From WHSW01 sp963769945 (GTDB taxonomy: Bacteria; Actinomycetota; Thermoleophilia; Solirubrobacterales; 70-9), in NCBI GenBank assembly GCA_963769945.1, contig CAVYOA010000016.1, positions 1-64,000 on the forward strand: a stretch of 64,000 nucleotides of DNA. The letters run 5' to 3'. Below, piece by piece: positions 45,340-53,227 of the stretch (its first letter is position 1; the number at the start of each line of letters is the position of its first letter). The notes below the pieces were generated by a model, which searched no databases, had not been told where the DNA came from, and worked only from the letters and a program-made list of their open reading frames with translations. The translations under genes were made by a program, and so were the position numbers.

Positions 45340-46200
45340 ATGACCACCACACGTAGATCCAACGTCGCTGCTTTGCTTCGGACGACGATTCTGATGGCCG
45401 CCCTCACCGGCCTACTCGTCGTCATCGGAGCGCTGATCGGCGGACCGGAGACAGCGCTGATGTTCCTCGGCCTCGCCGCCCTGCTGAACCTCGGCGCCTA
45501 CTGGTTCTCGGACAAACTCGCGCTGAAGATGAGCGGCGCGCAGCCCGTCTCCGAGCAGGAGGCACCGGGCCTGTACCAGATGGTCCGCGAGCTGACGACA
45601 CGTGCCGACCTGCCGATGCCGCGGCTGTACGTGATCCCCCAGGACCAGCCAAACGCGTTTGCGACCGGCCGCAACCCGAAGAACTCGGCCGTTGCCGTGA
45701 CCCGCGGGATCATGAGCCTGCTCTCAGAGGACGAGCTTCGCGGCGTCGTTGCTCATGAGCTGGCGCATATCGGAAATCGCGACATCCTGATTCAGTCGGT
45801 CGCCGCGACGATCGGCGGCGCGATCACCTACCTCGCCTACATGCTGATGTGGTTCGGCGGCGACGACGAGTCGCCCTTCGGCCTCATCGGCGGGTTGGCG
45901 CTGGTGATCTTGGCGCCGTTGGCGGCTTCGCTGATCCAGCTCTCGATCTCGCGCCAGCGCGAGTTCTCGGCTGACGCGACGGGCGCCCAGATCACGGGCA
46001 ACCCCGAGTCGCTCGCTTCGGCGCTGCTGCGCCTGGAAGAGGGCGCCAAGGCGATCCCGATGCAGGTCAACCAGGCCGCGGAGCCGCTCTACATCGTCAA
46101 GCCCTTCTCGAGCAAGGGCCTGGCGGGTCTGTTTTCGACTCACCCACCGATCGAAGAGCGGGTCAAGCGCCTGCGCCAGATGCGCCCGGCGCTCGGTTGA
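45340..46200 (+). CDS. htpX: HtpX-like M48 membrane metalloprotease
   Basis: A 286-aa membrane zinc protease. HEXXH is HELAH at residues 139-143, and the third ligand Glu is in REFSADATGA. Two N-terminal TMs (LMAALTGLLVVIGALIG and the next) and two TMs after the active site match HtpX, which degrades damaged membrane proteins. AAGGAG at 45320 is 14 nt from ATG 45340, a rather long spacing. It is divergent from the NarX-type kinase across 182 bp. Confidence 0.92.
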   Translation: MTTTRRSNVAALLRTTILMAALTGLLVVIGALIGGPETALMFLGLAALLNLGAYWFSDKLALKMSGAQPVSEQEAPGLYQMVRELTTRADLPMPRLYVIPQDQPNAFATGRNPKNSAVAVTRGIMSLLSEDELRGVVAHELAHIGNRDILIQSVAATIGGAITYLAYMLMWFGGDDESPFGLIGGLALVILAPLAASLIQLSISRQREFSADATGAQITGNPESLASALLRLEEGAKAIPMQVNQAAEPLYIVKPFSSKGLAGLFSTHPPIEERVKRLRQMRPALG

Positions 46201-46201
46201 G

Positions 46202-46990
46202 TTGACGCAAACGGACGCTCCGGACCTCGATCATCTAGCCGTCGCGCTCGAGCGCGACGGCTACGTGATCTTCGATCCGGGCATCGGAACCGACGTGATC
46301 GATGGCGCGATCGCTGAAATCGAGCACCATTTTCGGCCAGAAGGTGCGGTCGAAGGTGGCCTGCGACGGGCAAAGCGAGCGCTGCGCGGCCGCCACACGG
46401 CGATCTCACATCGCGACGAGCGCCGGGTCCAAGACGCCTGGACTGTGTCGTCGCCGGTGCGCGAGATCGCCCTCGCACCGACCGTGCTCGAGTTGCTCGA
46501 GCAGAGCTACGGGCGCCGGCCACGACCGTTTCAGACGATCAACTTTCGCATCGGCAGCGAGCAGAAGCCGCATTCCGATGCGATGCACTTCAACTCCGAG
46601 CCGTCGGGGTTCATGTGCGGAGTGTGGGTGGCCCTCGAGGACATCGATCTCGACCAGGGCCCGCTCGTCTACTACCCCGCCAGTCACAAGCTTGCTGAGT
46701 ACACCAGAGGCGACGTCGACGCCGATCCCGACTCGCACTCCGACTACGAGCGGTTCGTCGCAGCGCTGATCGAGAAGGAGGGCCTAGAGCCCAGCTACGC
46801 GCGCCTGCGCAAGGGGCAGGCACTGATCTGGTCGTCGAACCTGCTTCACGGAGGCGCCCCGCAGCGCGACCCCAGCCTGACCCGGTGGAGCCAGGTGACT
46901 CACTACTTCTTCGAGGACTGTCGCTACTGGAAGCCGCTGGACTCGACGCAAGCGCAGCGCCGCTACTGGGAACCGACCTGGGTTCGCTGA
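46202..46990 (+). CDS. PhyH-family Fe(II)/2-oxoglutarate dioxygenase (paralogue 1)
   Basis: A 262-aa protein of the phytanoyl-CoA dioxygenase family. The double-stranded beta-helix has the iron facial triad His124 and Asp126 (KPHSDAMHF) and His216 (NLLHGGAP), with an Arg downstream (LTRWSQVTHYFF) for 2-oxoglutarate. It starts at TTG 46202, one base after the HtpX stop. It shares long segments (FQTxNF, HSDAxHF, FMCGVWVALED, SQVTH) with the gene facing it at 46998-47938, so the two are paralogues. Substrate unknown. Confidence 0.87.
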   Translation: MTQTDAPDLDHLAVALERDGYVIFDPGIGTDVIDGAIAEIEHHFRPEGAVEGGLRRAKRALRGRHTAISHRDERRVQDAWTVSSPVREIALAPTVLELLEQSYGRRPRPFQTINFRIGSEQKPHSDAMHFNSEPSGFMCGVWVALEDIDLDQGPLVYYPASHKLAEYTRGDVDADPDSHSDYERFVAALIEKEGLEPSYARLRKGQALIWSSNLLHGGAPQRDPSLTRWSQVTHYFFEDCRYWKPLDSTQAQRRYWEPTWVR

Positions 46991-46997
46991 GCTAGAG

Positions 46998-47938
46998 CTA
47001 GACGGGGTAGCGCACGTAGCCGCGGCCGAAGGCGCGCGAGAGGCGGCGTTGCATCGTCACCGCGCGCGAGATCAGGGGTGGGCGGACCGGCTTGCCGTTG
47101 AATCGAAGTGGCTGCAACTCACCGCTGCTGACATCGACGATCTGCCTGAAGAAGACCTGGCCGCGGGCGAAATCGCTGCGGTGGGGCGTGTAGTAGGAGC
47201 AGTCGCCGAAATAAAAGTGGGTCACCTGGCTCATCCGGGTGCTGCTCGGGCTCGGTGACCGGCTCGCCACCGTGAAGCAGGTTCGCCGCCCAGATCAGCG
47301 CCTGGCCGCGCTTGAGGAAGCCGAGCTCCTTCTTCAGACTCGTAACTGGCGATCAGCTCCTGGATGAACTCGTTGAGCTCGTCCTCGCGCTCTGGGCAGA
47401 GAAAGTCGTAGTCGGGCAGCCGGTGGGAGCCCGGGTAATAGTGCAGCGGCCCGTTGCGCTCGTCAACGTCCTCGAGCGCGACCCAGACCCCGCACATGAA
47501 GTGCTTCGGGTAGCTGTGGAAGTGATAGGCGTCGCTGTGGGTGGGCTGCTGGCTGCCGCGATAGAAGTTCAGCGTCTGAAACGGGATCGGCCGGCGACCG
47601 TAGAGCAGTTCGAGGAAATCGACCACGCGCGAGTTCGCCGCCAGTCTGCGAACGCAATCCGAGGCGCCCCAGGCGTCCATGATCCGGTTGTACTTGCCGC
47701 CCTCGTGAAGTGGAGCGAGCTCGGCGATGAGCTCGTCGGCGAAGCCGTCGAAGTCGTCGATGCCGAGGTCATCGAGGATGACGTAGCCGCGGTCGGCAAA
47801 GGAGCGCACCAGCGCTTCGGTCTCGGAATCGAGCTCGCGCTCGGCAAGCATCTGCTCGAAGAACGGCGACACGAACCACGGCGCTCCGAAGGCGGGAACG
47901 TGGGTGGACAGGGCCGGCGCAACGGCGTCAGTCGACAT
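46998..47938 (-). CDS. PhyH-family dioxygenase (paralogue 2), frameshifted
   Basis: Second PhyH protein, about 312 aa after repair. The metal site is TQQPTHSDAYHF-like (His and Asp within QQPTHSDAYHF) with the same FMCGVWVALEDVDERNGPLHYYPG block as its neighbour. Breaks near 47330 and 47255 move the last third, including SQVTHFYFGDCSYYTPHRSD, into other frames. It has an N-terminal extension of about 55 residues compared with paralogue 1. It converges on paralogue 1 and is divergent from the GT2 gene. Confidence 0.82.
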
Positions 47939-47981
47939 CGTCGCAAGCATAGGGAAGGCGATCCGGGCCGTGCCAGAGGCC

Positions 47982-48962
47982 ATGACCCCTACGATGATCG
48001 CGCCCGTGAGCCCTGCTGCCGCGATCTCGATCGTCGTCGTTACCTACAACTGCGCGGCCCAGCTGCGCCAGTTGATCGAGTCGCTGAACCGCCATCTCGA
48101 CGGCGAGCAGGAGCTGATCGTCGTCGACAACGCCTCCGCCGACGACCCGACAGCCGAAGCTCGTCGGTGGAAAGGCCCGTGCGAGCTGATCGCGCTCGAT
48201 CAAAACCTAGGTTTCGGGGTCGCCTCCAACATCGGCGTCGAACGGGCCCGCGCACCGGTCACCGTGCTGCTCAACCCCGACACCGAGTTGCTCGACGCGA
48301 GCCTGGTTGAGCTCGCGGCGTCGAGCGCCCGCCTCGGCGGGCTCGTCGGTCCCCGGCTGCTCAACGCCGATCGCACGATGCAGCCCTCGGCAAGCGGGCC
48401 AGAGGTTGGAATCTGGCCGTGGGTGCGAGCGTTGGTGCCTTCGCCGTTGCAGTCGCGCAGGATGCTCGCGCGCACTGAGCCCTACCGGCTCGAGACTCTG
48501 ACCCCAGTGAGCTGGCTGACCGGCGCCTGCATCGCCGCTCCGACCCAAGCGCTGCGACGCCTCGGCCCCTTTGACGCCCAGCTGCATATGTACGGCGAGG
48601 ACGTCGACCTCGGCCTGCGAGCTGCCGCGGACGGCATCGGCTCCTGGATCGATCCGGTCTCATGTCGCATCATCCACCACGGGCAGGGTTCGTCGACGCT
48701 CGTCTACGGCTCGGCCGAGGGCTGGTGGCCAACCGGAACGCTGCATTGGCGGGCGGTCGTGCAACGCGCCTTCGGCAGGCGGCGCGAATGGCTGGCCTGG
48801 CGCGCGCTGCGCTTGAACCTGCGACTGCGCCTGATCGGCAAGGCGTTGACGGGCCGCACCGACCCGCGAAACAGAGCCGCGCTCGATGCCGCCGTCGCGG
48901 CTCAGCGACCGCCGCGGTTACTGCCTGTGAACGGCACGAACGAGGGGCCTCGGCCTGGCTGA
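47982..48962 (+). CDS. family 2 glycosyltransferase
   Basis: A protein of about 326 aa of the GT-A fold. Nucleotide-sugar motifs are VVVTYNCAAQL, VVDNASADD and LLNPDTELLD (DxD-like). Acceptor-side motifs are SWLTGACIAAP and MYGEDVDLGLRAA. These resemble rhamnosyl or galactofuranosyl transferases of the WbbL/GlfT type. ATG 47982 follows an AGAGG ribosome site and ATG 47994 is the alternative. It is divergent from the PhyH gene by about 43 bp. The glycan product is unknown. Confidence 0.88.
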   Translation: MTPTMIAPVSPAAAISIVVVTYNCAAQLRQLIESLNRHLDGEQELIVVDNASADDPTAEARRWKGPCELIALDQNLGFGVASNIGVERARAPVTVLLNPDTELLDASLVELAASSARLGGLVGPRLLNADRTMQPSASGPEVGIWPWVRALVPSPLQSRRMLARTEPYRLETLTPVSWLTGACIAAPTQALRRLGPFDAQLHMYGEDVDLGLRAAADGIGSWIDPVSCRIIHHGQGSSTLVYGSAEGWWPTGTLHWRAVVQRAFGRRREWLAWRALRLNLRLRLIGKALTGRTDPRNRAALDAAVAAQRPPRLLPVNGTNEGPRPG

Positions 48963-48999
48963 CGGCCGGGTTGCGCCCGGGCCTCGGCAGACCGCGCCA

Positions 49000-49037
49000 T
49001 TGCTATCCTTTTTGAAGTAAACCTGTAATCCGGATAG
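49000..49037 (+). promoter_or_regulatory. promoter with operator-like repeats upstream of the rhodanese-E1 gene
   Basis: TTGCTA (49000-49005) and TGTAAT (49024-49029) are 18 bp apart, a good -35/-10 pair. A perfect ATCCGGAT palindrome (49028-49035) overlaps the -10, and CTATCC (49003-49008) faces GGATAG (49032-49037) across the promoter. A repressor site here is plausible. Confidence 0.5.
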
Positions 49038-49058
49038 GGATTTAGGAGATTCAGCTTC

Positions 49059-50222
49059 ATGGCGATCGAGAAGATCTCGCTCGAGCAGGCCCGCAAGGAG
49101 ATCGATGCCGGCACAAGGGTGATCGATGTGCGCGAGCAAAACGAATGGGATGAGTCCCATCTCGAGGCCGCCGAGCACGTGCCCCAGGGCGAGCTCGCCG
49201 AGCGCATCGACTCGATCGCGCCTGACACCTCCGAGCGGCTGATCCTCCATTGCCGCACCCAGAGTCGCTCGACGCTGTCTGCTGCCGAGCTCGCCGCCCT
49301 CGGCTACGAGGATGTTGCCGTCATGGACGGTGGCATCGTCGCCTGGACCGAGGCGGGTCTGCCGTTGATCGAGGCTGAGGGGCTGACGCGCGAGCAGCGC
49401 ATGCGCTATTCGCGCCACACGTTGCTGGCTGAGGTTGGCGTCGAGGGCCAGCTCAAGATGCTGAACTCCAAGGTGCTGCTGCTCGGCGCCGGTGGTCTCG
49501 GTGCCCCGACCGCGCTCTATCTTGCCGCGGCCGGCATCGGCACGATCGGGATCGTCGACGACGACGTCGTCGACGAGTCCAACCTGCAGCGCCAGGTGAT
49601 CCACAACACCGAGCGCGTCGGAATGGCAAAAACCGCGTCGGCGAAGGTCGCGATCGAGGCTCTCAACCCCGATGTCGAGGTGATCGAGCACAACACACGC
49701 CTCGACTCGTCGAACATCATCGAGCTGATCGAGCCCTACGACGTGATCGTCGACGGGGCCGACAACTTCCCCACCCGCTACCTGCTCAACGACGCCTCCG
49801 TCCGCCTGGGAAAGCCGGTGGTCTCAGCCTCGATCCTTGGCTTCGACGGCCAGATCTCGACCTTCGTTCCCGGCGACGGCCCCTGCTATCGCTGCCTCTA
49901 CCCGGTGCCGCCGCCGCCCGAGCTGGCGCCGAGCTGCGGCGCCAACGGTGTCCTCGGTGTGATGGCGGGCGTGATGGGACTGCTGCAGGCCAACGAGGTG
50001 ATCAAGCTCGTGGCCGGGATCGGCGAGCCGCTCGTCGGCCGCCTGCTGCTCTACGAATCGCTCGGCACGAGCTTCACCGAGCTCAAGGTCAAGCGCGATC
50101 CGGGCTGCCCGATCTGCGGCGAGGACGCACCTCAGGTGCCCGTCGAGCAGATGGGCCGGTTCCCCGACTACGAGCTCTTCTGCGGCGCCCCGGCGCGCGA
50201 GGAAACGCCCGCGCTCGCATAG
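49059..50222 (+). CDS. rhodanese-E1-like adenylyltransferase/sulfurtransferase (MoeB/ThiF/MoeZ-like)
   Basis: A 387-aa fusion. Residues 1-105 are a rhodanese domain with catalytic Cys65 (LHCRTQSRS). Residues 108-357 are an E1-like ThiF/MoeB domain with GAGGLG at 143-148, the adenylate-binding DGADNFPTRYLLND, and zinc pairs Cys276/279 (CYRC) and Cys350/353 (CPIC). Such proteins activate the C-terminal Gly of a ubiquitin-fold sulfur carrier and load it with sulfur. In MoeZ and MOCS3 the rhodanese is at the C-terminus, and here it is at the N-terminus. An AGGAG ribosome site precedes ATG 49059. The carrier gene follows 75 bp downstream. Confidence 0.9.
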   Translation: MAIEKISLEQARKEIDAGTRVIDVREQNEWDESHLEAAEHVPQGELAERIDSIAPDTSERLILHCRTQSRSTLSAAELAALGYEDVAVMDGGIVAWTEAGLPLIEAEGLTREQRMRYSRHTLLAEVGVEGQLKMLNSKVLLLGAGGLGAPTALYLAAAGIGTIGIVDDDVVDESNLQRQVIHNTERVGMAKTASAKVAIEALNPDVEVIEHNTRLDSSNIIELIEPYDVIVDGADNFPTRYLLNDASVRLGKPVVSASILGFDGQISTFVPGDGPCYRCLYPVPPPPELAPSCGANGVLGVMAGVMGLLQANEVIKLVAGIGEPLVGRLLLYESLGTSFTELKVKRDPGCPICGEDAPQVPVEQMGRFPDYELFCGAPAREETPALA

Positions 50223-50232
50223 CTGCAGCGAT

Positions 50233-50286
50233 TAGATGAGTGATCCCACGACCTCACGCACGCGATTGCGTGGAACCAATCATCTA
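50233..50286 (+). promoter_or_regulatory. nested inverted repeats before the sulfur-carrier gene
   Basis: TAGATGA/TCATCTA (50233-50239 and 50280-50286) encloses CCACG/CGTGG (50246-50250 and 50269-50273), and an alternative CACGC/GCGTG pair lies inside. The whole 75-bp gap can fold into one imperfect stem in the mRNA. It could be a leader structure or a processing/termination element between the E1-like gene and the carrier gene. Confidence 0.4.
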
Positions 50287-50297
50287 GGTTTCGAACG

Positions 50298-50588
50298 ATG
50301 CCGACCGTAAAGATCCCCCCGGTGCTGCGTTCGCGCACCGACGGCGAGGCGCAGGTCAGCGCTGCCGGCGACACCGTCGGCGCCGTGCTCGAAGCGCTTG
50401 CCGCGGCGCATCCCGACACCCGCGAGCAACTCTTCGGCGACGACGGCGAGCTCAACCGCTACGTCAACGTCTACCTCAATGACGAGGACGTTCGCGTGCT
50501 CGACGGGCTCGAGACCGGCGTCTCGGAGACCGACACCGTCGTCATCCTGCCGGCGATGGCCGGCGGCGGGCGCTTTAGCCGCCGCTAA
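50298..50588 (+). CDS. CysO/MoaD-like sulfur-carrier protein with a C-terminal tail after Gly-Gly
   Basis: A 96-aa beta-grasp protein closely patterned on mycobacterial CysO (VKIPPVLRSRT, VNVYLNDEDVR, DTVVILPAMAGG). Sulfur carriers must end in a free Gly-Gly to be adenylated, but here six residues (GRFSRR) follow. The tail is read directly from the DNA up to TAA, and no alternative frame restores an end at Gly-Gly. A protease would be needed to mature it, as in the QbsE/QbsD (JAMM) system. It follows the rhodanese-E1 gene that would activate it. No CysM or Mec gene is visible in the window. The 3' end overlaps the YjbR gene by 14 bp. Confidence 0.87.
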   Translation: MPTVKIPPVLRSRTDGEAQVSAAGDTVGAVLEALAAAHPDTREQLFGDDGELNRYVNVYLNDEDVRVLDGLETGVSETDTVVILPAMAGGGRFSRR

Positions 50589-50925
50589 CGCCCCTGGTGC
50601 GCCCTGGCTTCGGCCGCACGAGGTCGTAGCTGTCGACGATCAGATCCTTGATCTTGGCGTCGGCGAGGTCGCCGCCGAACGTGATCGTGACCCAGTGACG
50701 CTTGTTGAGGTGGTATCCGGGGACCACCGATTGATGACCGGCTCGCAGCAGCTCGCCGAGCTCGGGATCGCACTTGAGGCTGACCTTGAGCGGCGAAGCG
50801 CCGAGGTCCGAAAGGGCGAAGATCTTGCCGCCAACCTTGAACACCGAAACCTCCGCGCCAAAGGGAAAGGTCTCCTGAGCGCCGGGGCGCTCGAGACACC
50901 AGGATCGAAGCCGGTTCGGGCTCAC
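50575..50925 (-). CDS. MmcQ/YjbR family protein
   Basis: A 116-aa protein of the MmcQ/YjbR family (CyaY-like fold). Typical blocks are RSWCLERPGAQETFPFG, VFKVGGKIFAL, SLKCDPELGELLRAG, GYHLNKRHWVTITFGG and VDSYDLVRPK. These proteins are small, soluble and of uncertain function. It overlaps the carrier gene tail to tail. Confidence 0.88.
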   Translation of the reverse strand: MSPNRLRSWCLERPGAQETFPFGAEVSVFKVGGKIFALSDLGASPLKVSLKCDPELGELLRAGHQSVVPGYHLNKRHWVTITFGGDLADAKIKDLIVDSYDLVRPKPGRTRGVSGG

Positions 50926-50956
50926 CGCCCAAAGGTATCCGCGATGAAGCCGCGGC

Positions 50957-52066
50957 CTAGGTTCCGCCGGTGAACCCCATCAGCGTCTCCCACGAGGGCT
51001 TGGGCTCGAGGGCCTTGGCGTCGAACAGACCCGCCTCCGCACACCAGGCGCAGATCGGCTCGCCCGCGAGGTCACGCCAGGCAAACCAGGTGACGTTCTC
51101 GATGTTGTAGGCGGCTCGCTTTGTCGTGAAATAGCCGAGCGCTTGGCCGAGCAGGTCGCTTTGGCCTTGGACCCCTCGCTGCAGCGGGTTCGCGCCCTCC
51201 TCGGAGGACCAGCCGATCTCGGTGATCCAGATTTCGGCCTCGCCGTCGTCTGCGGCGATCATCTCGTCGCGAAGCAGGTCCACCTGTTCCTCGATCCCGG
51301 CGAGCTGCGCCGCGTAGGGGTGGATGCCGACGCCATCGAAGTCGTCGGCGAAGCCCGGTCGGCGATAGAGCTCGCGCAGGTAGTCCGCGGCGATGATCGA
51401 CGGGCCTTCGCCCTTGAAGGGCGTCCCGAACATGCCGCCGAGAATCACCTTCGCCGCCGGGTCCGCCTCGCGCAGAACGGAGCTGGCGGCGCTGACCAAA
51501 TCCGCGTAAGCCGAAACGTCGGGGATGGCTCGTAGAACGTCTCGGAGTTCTGCTCGTTCCAGATTTGCCAGCTACGGATCGGTCGCTCGTCGAGGTCGGG
51601 GTTCTCCGACCAGAACTCTCCGCCGGGTCCATAACGCGCGCTCATGTCGGCGACGAACAGTCTGCCAGGCATCGAGCGCCTCGGGGCCCCGAGGCGCGAA
51701 GATGCCGCACTCGGCCTCCTCGCAGTCTTGATTGTCGAGCTCCTGAGCCACCCAGAGCGGCGTGCCGAACAAGAAGCGGAAGCGGCTCCACGTCGTGGTT
51801 CGCGGAGGCGGCGACGATGGTATCGATCGCCGACCAGTCGTAGTCGCCCTCGGCGGCGCGAAGGATCGATGCTGGGCCAGTTGACGAGAACGCGGAGGGT
51901 CCCGATCTTGCCCTCGCTCATGCGCTCGATCTCTTCGTCGGTGAGCGGGGTCTGCGAGGCGACGCCGAAGAAGGGATCAGCGTCCGGAGTCCTGCGCCGC
52001 CGGGGAGTCGTCGCCGCAGGCGGACAGCACGAGCGCAGGCCAGTCCGATGGCCACGGGATGCTCAC
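50957..52066 (-). CDS. secreted clan GH-A glycosidase-like protein (paralogue 2), frameshifted
   Basis: Third member of the tandem set in transcription order. A lipoprotein-like leader (ALVLSACGDDSPAAQ) is followed by PFFGVASQTPLTDEEIERM, WQIWNEQNSETFY (acid/base Glu), GVGIHPYAAQL, WITEIGWSSEEG (nucleophile Glu) and the end block FAWRDLAGEPICAWCAEAGL. The C-terminal 180 residues are in one frame. The N-terminal half is split by at least four shifts between 51500 and 51970. The start near GTG 52066 is approximate. The Cys in the lipobox suggests membrane anchoring. Confidence 0.75.
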
Positions 52067-52111
52067 GACGTGGATCGCAAGTCGGCCGATTCGGTCGTGC
52101 CCGATCGCGGC

Positions 52112-53227
52112 TCATGAGCCGCCGGTGAATCTGGTGAATGCATCCCACGACGCCTTTGGCGTCAGGTCCTCATTGAACAGGCCCGACTTCGGACACCACT
52201 CGCAAAGGCCGGCCTCGGGATTTGAATTGTCGCGCCACGAGTACCAATCGACGTTTCGAATGTTGAGCCTGCCGCGCTTGCGCTTGAGGTAGCTGAAGAT
52301 GCTCGCGCAGGCGGTCGGCCTGCCCCTGGATGCCACGATTGAGGGGATTCGGCGGGCCGCCCGAAGCCCAGCCGATCTCCGTGATCCAGAGGTCGGCGTC
52401 GCCTTCGCCGGCCGCGACCATCTCGTCTCGCAGCAGCTCGAGCTGGATCTTGACGTTGTCCAGCTTCGACCCGTAGGGGTGGGCGGCGACCCCGTCGAAC
52501 TGCTTTTGCGCGCCCTTCTGCCTGTAGAGCTTGGCGAGGTACTTCCAGGCGGCGATCGCCGGCCTGGTTCCGCCCAGCGGGGTTCCGAACATGCCGCCGA
52601 GAACGATCTCGGCCTCGCGATCGACCCGCGGTGATCGCATCGTGCGCCCGGTCCAGCAGCTTGGCGTATGCCGGCACGTCGGGCTTGGGCTTGAAGAAGG
52701 TCGGCGAGTTCTGCTCGTTCCAGATCTGCCAGACGCGGATCGGCTTCTTCGGGATCGCCGGGTTCAGCGACCAGAACGTGCCATCGGGGCCGTAGCGCTG
52801 CGCGAGCTCGGTGAGGAAGGCGCTCCCACGCGGCGAGCGCCTGTGGCTTTCGCGGCGCGAACGCGTGGCAGCTGTCGGACTCGGGGCAGCTTCGGCCGTC
52901 GAGCTCAGCGACCCAGCGCGGCGTCGAGTAGACGAACGGGAGAACCTGGATATCGTTTCGCGCCGCGTTGCCGATGACGGCGTCGGGCGTGCTCCAGTCG
53001 TAGTCACCGGCCGCGGCCCTGGGTCGATGCCCGCCCAGAAGATCTCGTAGCGCAGCGTCCCCACCTTTCCCTGGCCCATGCGGTCGAGGTCCTGCGCGCT
53101 CAGCGGGGTCTGGGGCGCAACGCCGAAGAACGACTTCGGCGCCGCAGCCTCGGCGGCCGTCGCGACCGCCAGCGCGGCGAGCGCGAGCAAGGCCGCGACG
53201 AGGCGAGCGCGTCCGGCGCCCGCTCAT
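52112..53227 (-). CDS. secreted clan GH-A glycosidase-like protein (paralogue 3), frameshifted
   Basis: Second of the tandem set. Signal peptide (LLALAALAVATAAEAAA), then KSFFGVAPQTPLSAQDLDRM, WQIWNEQNSPTFFKPKPDV with acid/base Glu, VAAHPYGSKLDN, WITEIGWASGGPPNPLNRG with nucleophile Glu, WYSWRDNSNPEAGLCEWC and PKASWDAFTRFTGGS. Breaks lie near 53200, 53010-53050, 52800-52830, 52630 and 52300. Its ATG (53227) overlaps the TGA of paralogue 4. Confidence 0.77.
   Translation of the reverse strand: MSGRRTRSPRRGLARARRAGGRDGRRGCGAEVVLRRCAPDPAERAGPRPHGPGKGGDAALRDLLGGHRPRAAAGDYDWSTPDAVIGNAARNDIQVLPFVYSTPRWVAELDGRSCPESDSCHAFAPRKPQALAAWERLPHRARAALRPRWHVLVAEPGDPEEADPRLADLERAELADLLQAQARRAGIRQAAGPGARCDHRGSIARPRSFSAACSEPRWAEPGRRSPPGSTSPSSTGRRARKSSSTGSPPTPTGRSWTTSRSSSSCCETRWSRPAKATPTSGSRRSAGLRAARRIPSIVASRGRPTACASIFSYLKRKRGRLNIRNVDWYSWRDNSNPEAGLCEWCPKSGLFNEDLTPKASWDAFTRFTGGS

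Noticed and set aside
50560..50588. The tail after Gly-Gly in the carrier considered as a frameshift artefact
   Set aside because: Neither alternative frame across the end keeps a Gly-Gly terminus, so the tail is read as real pending resequencing.
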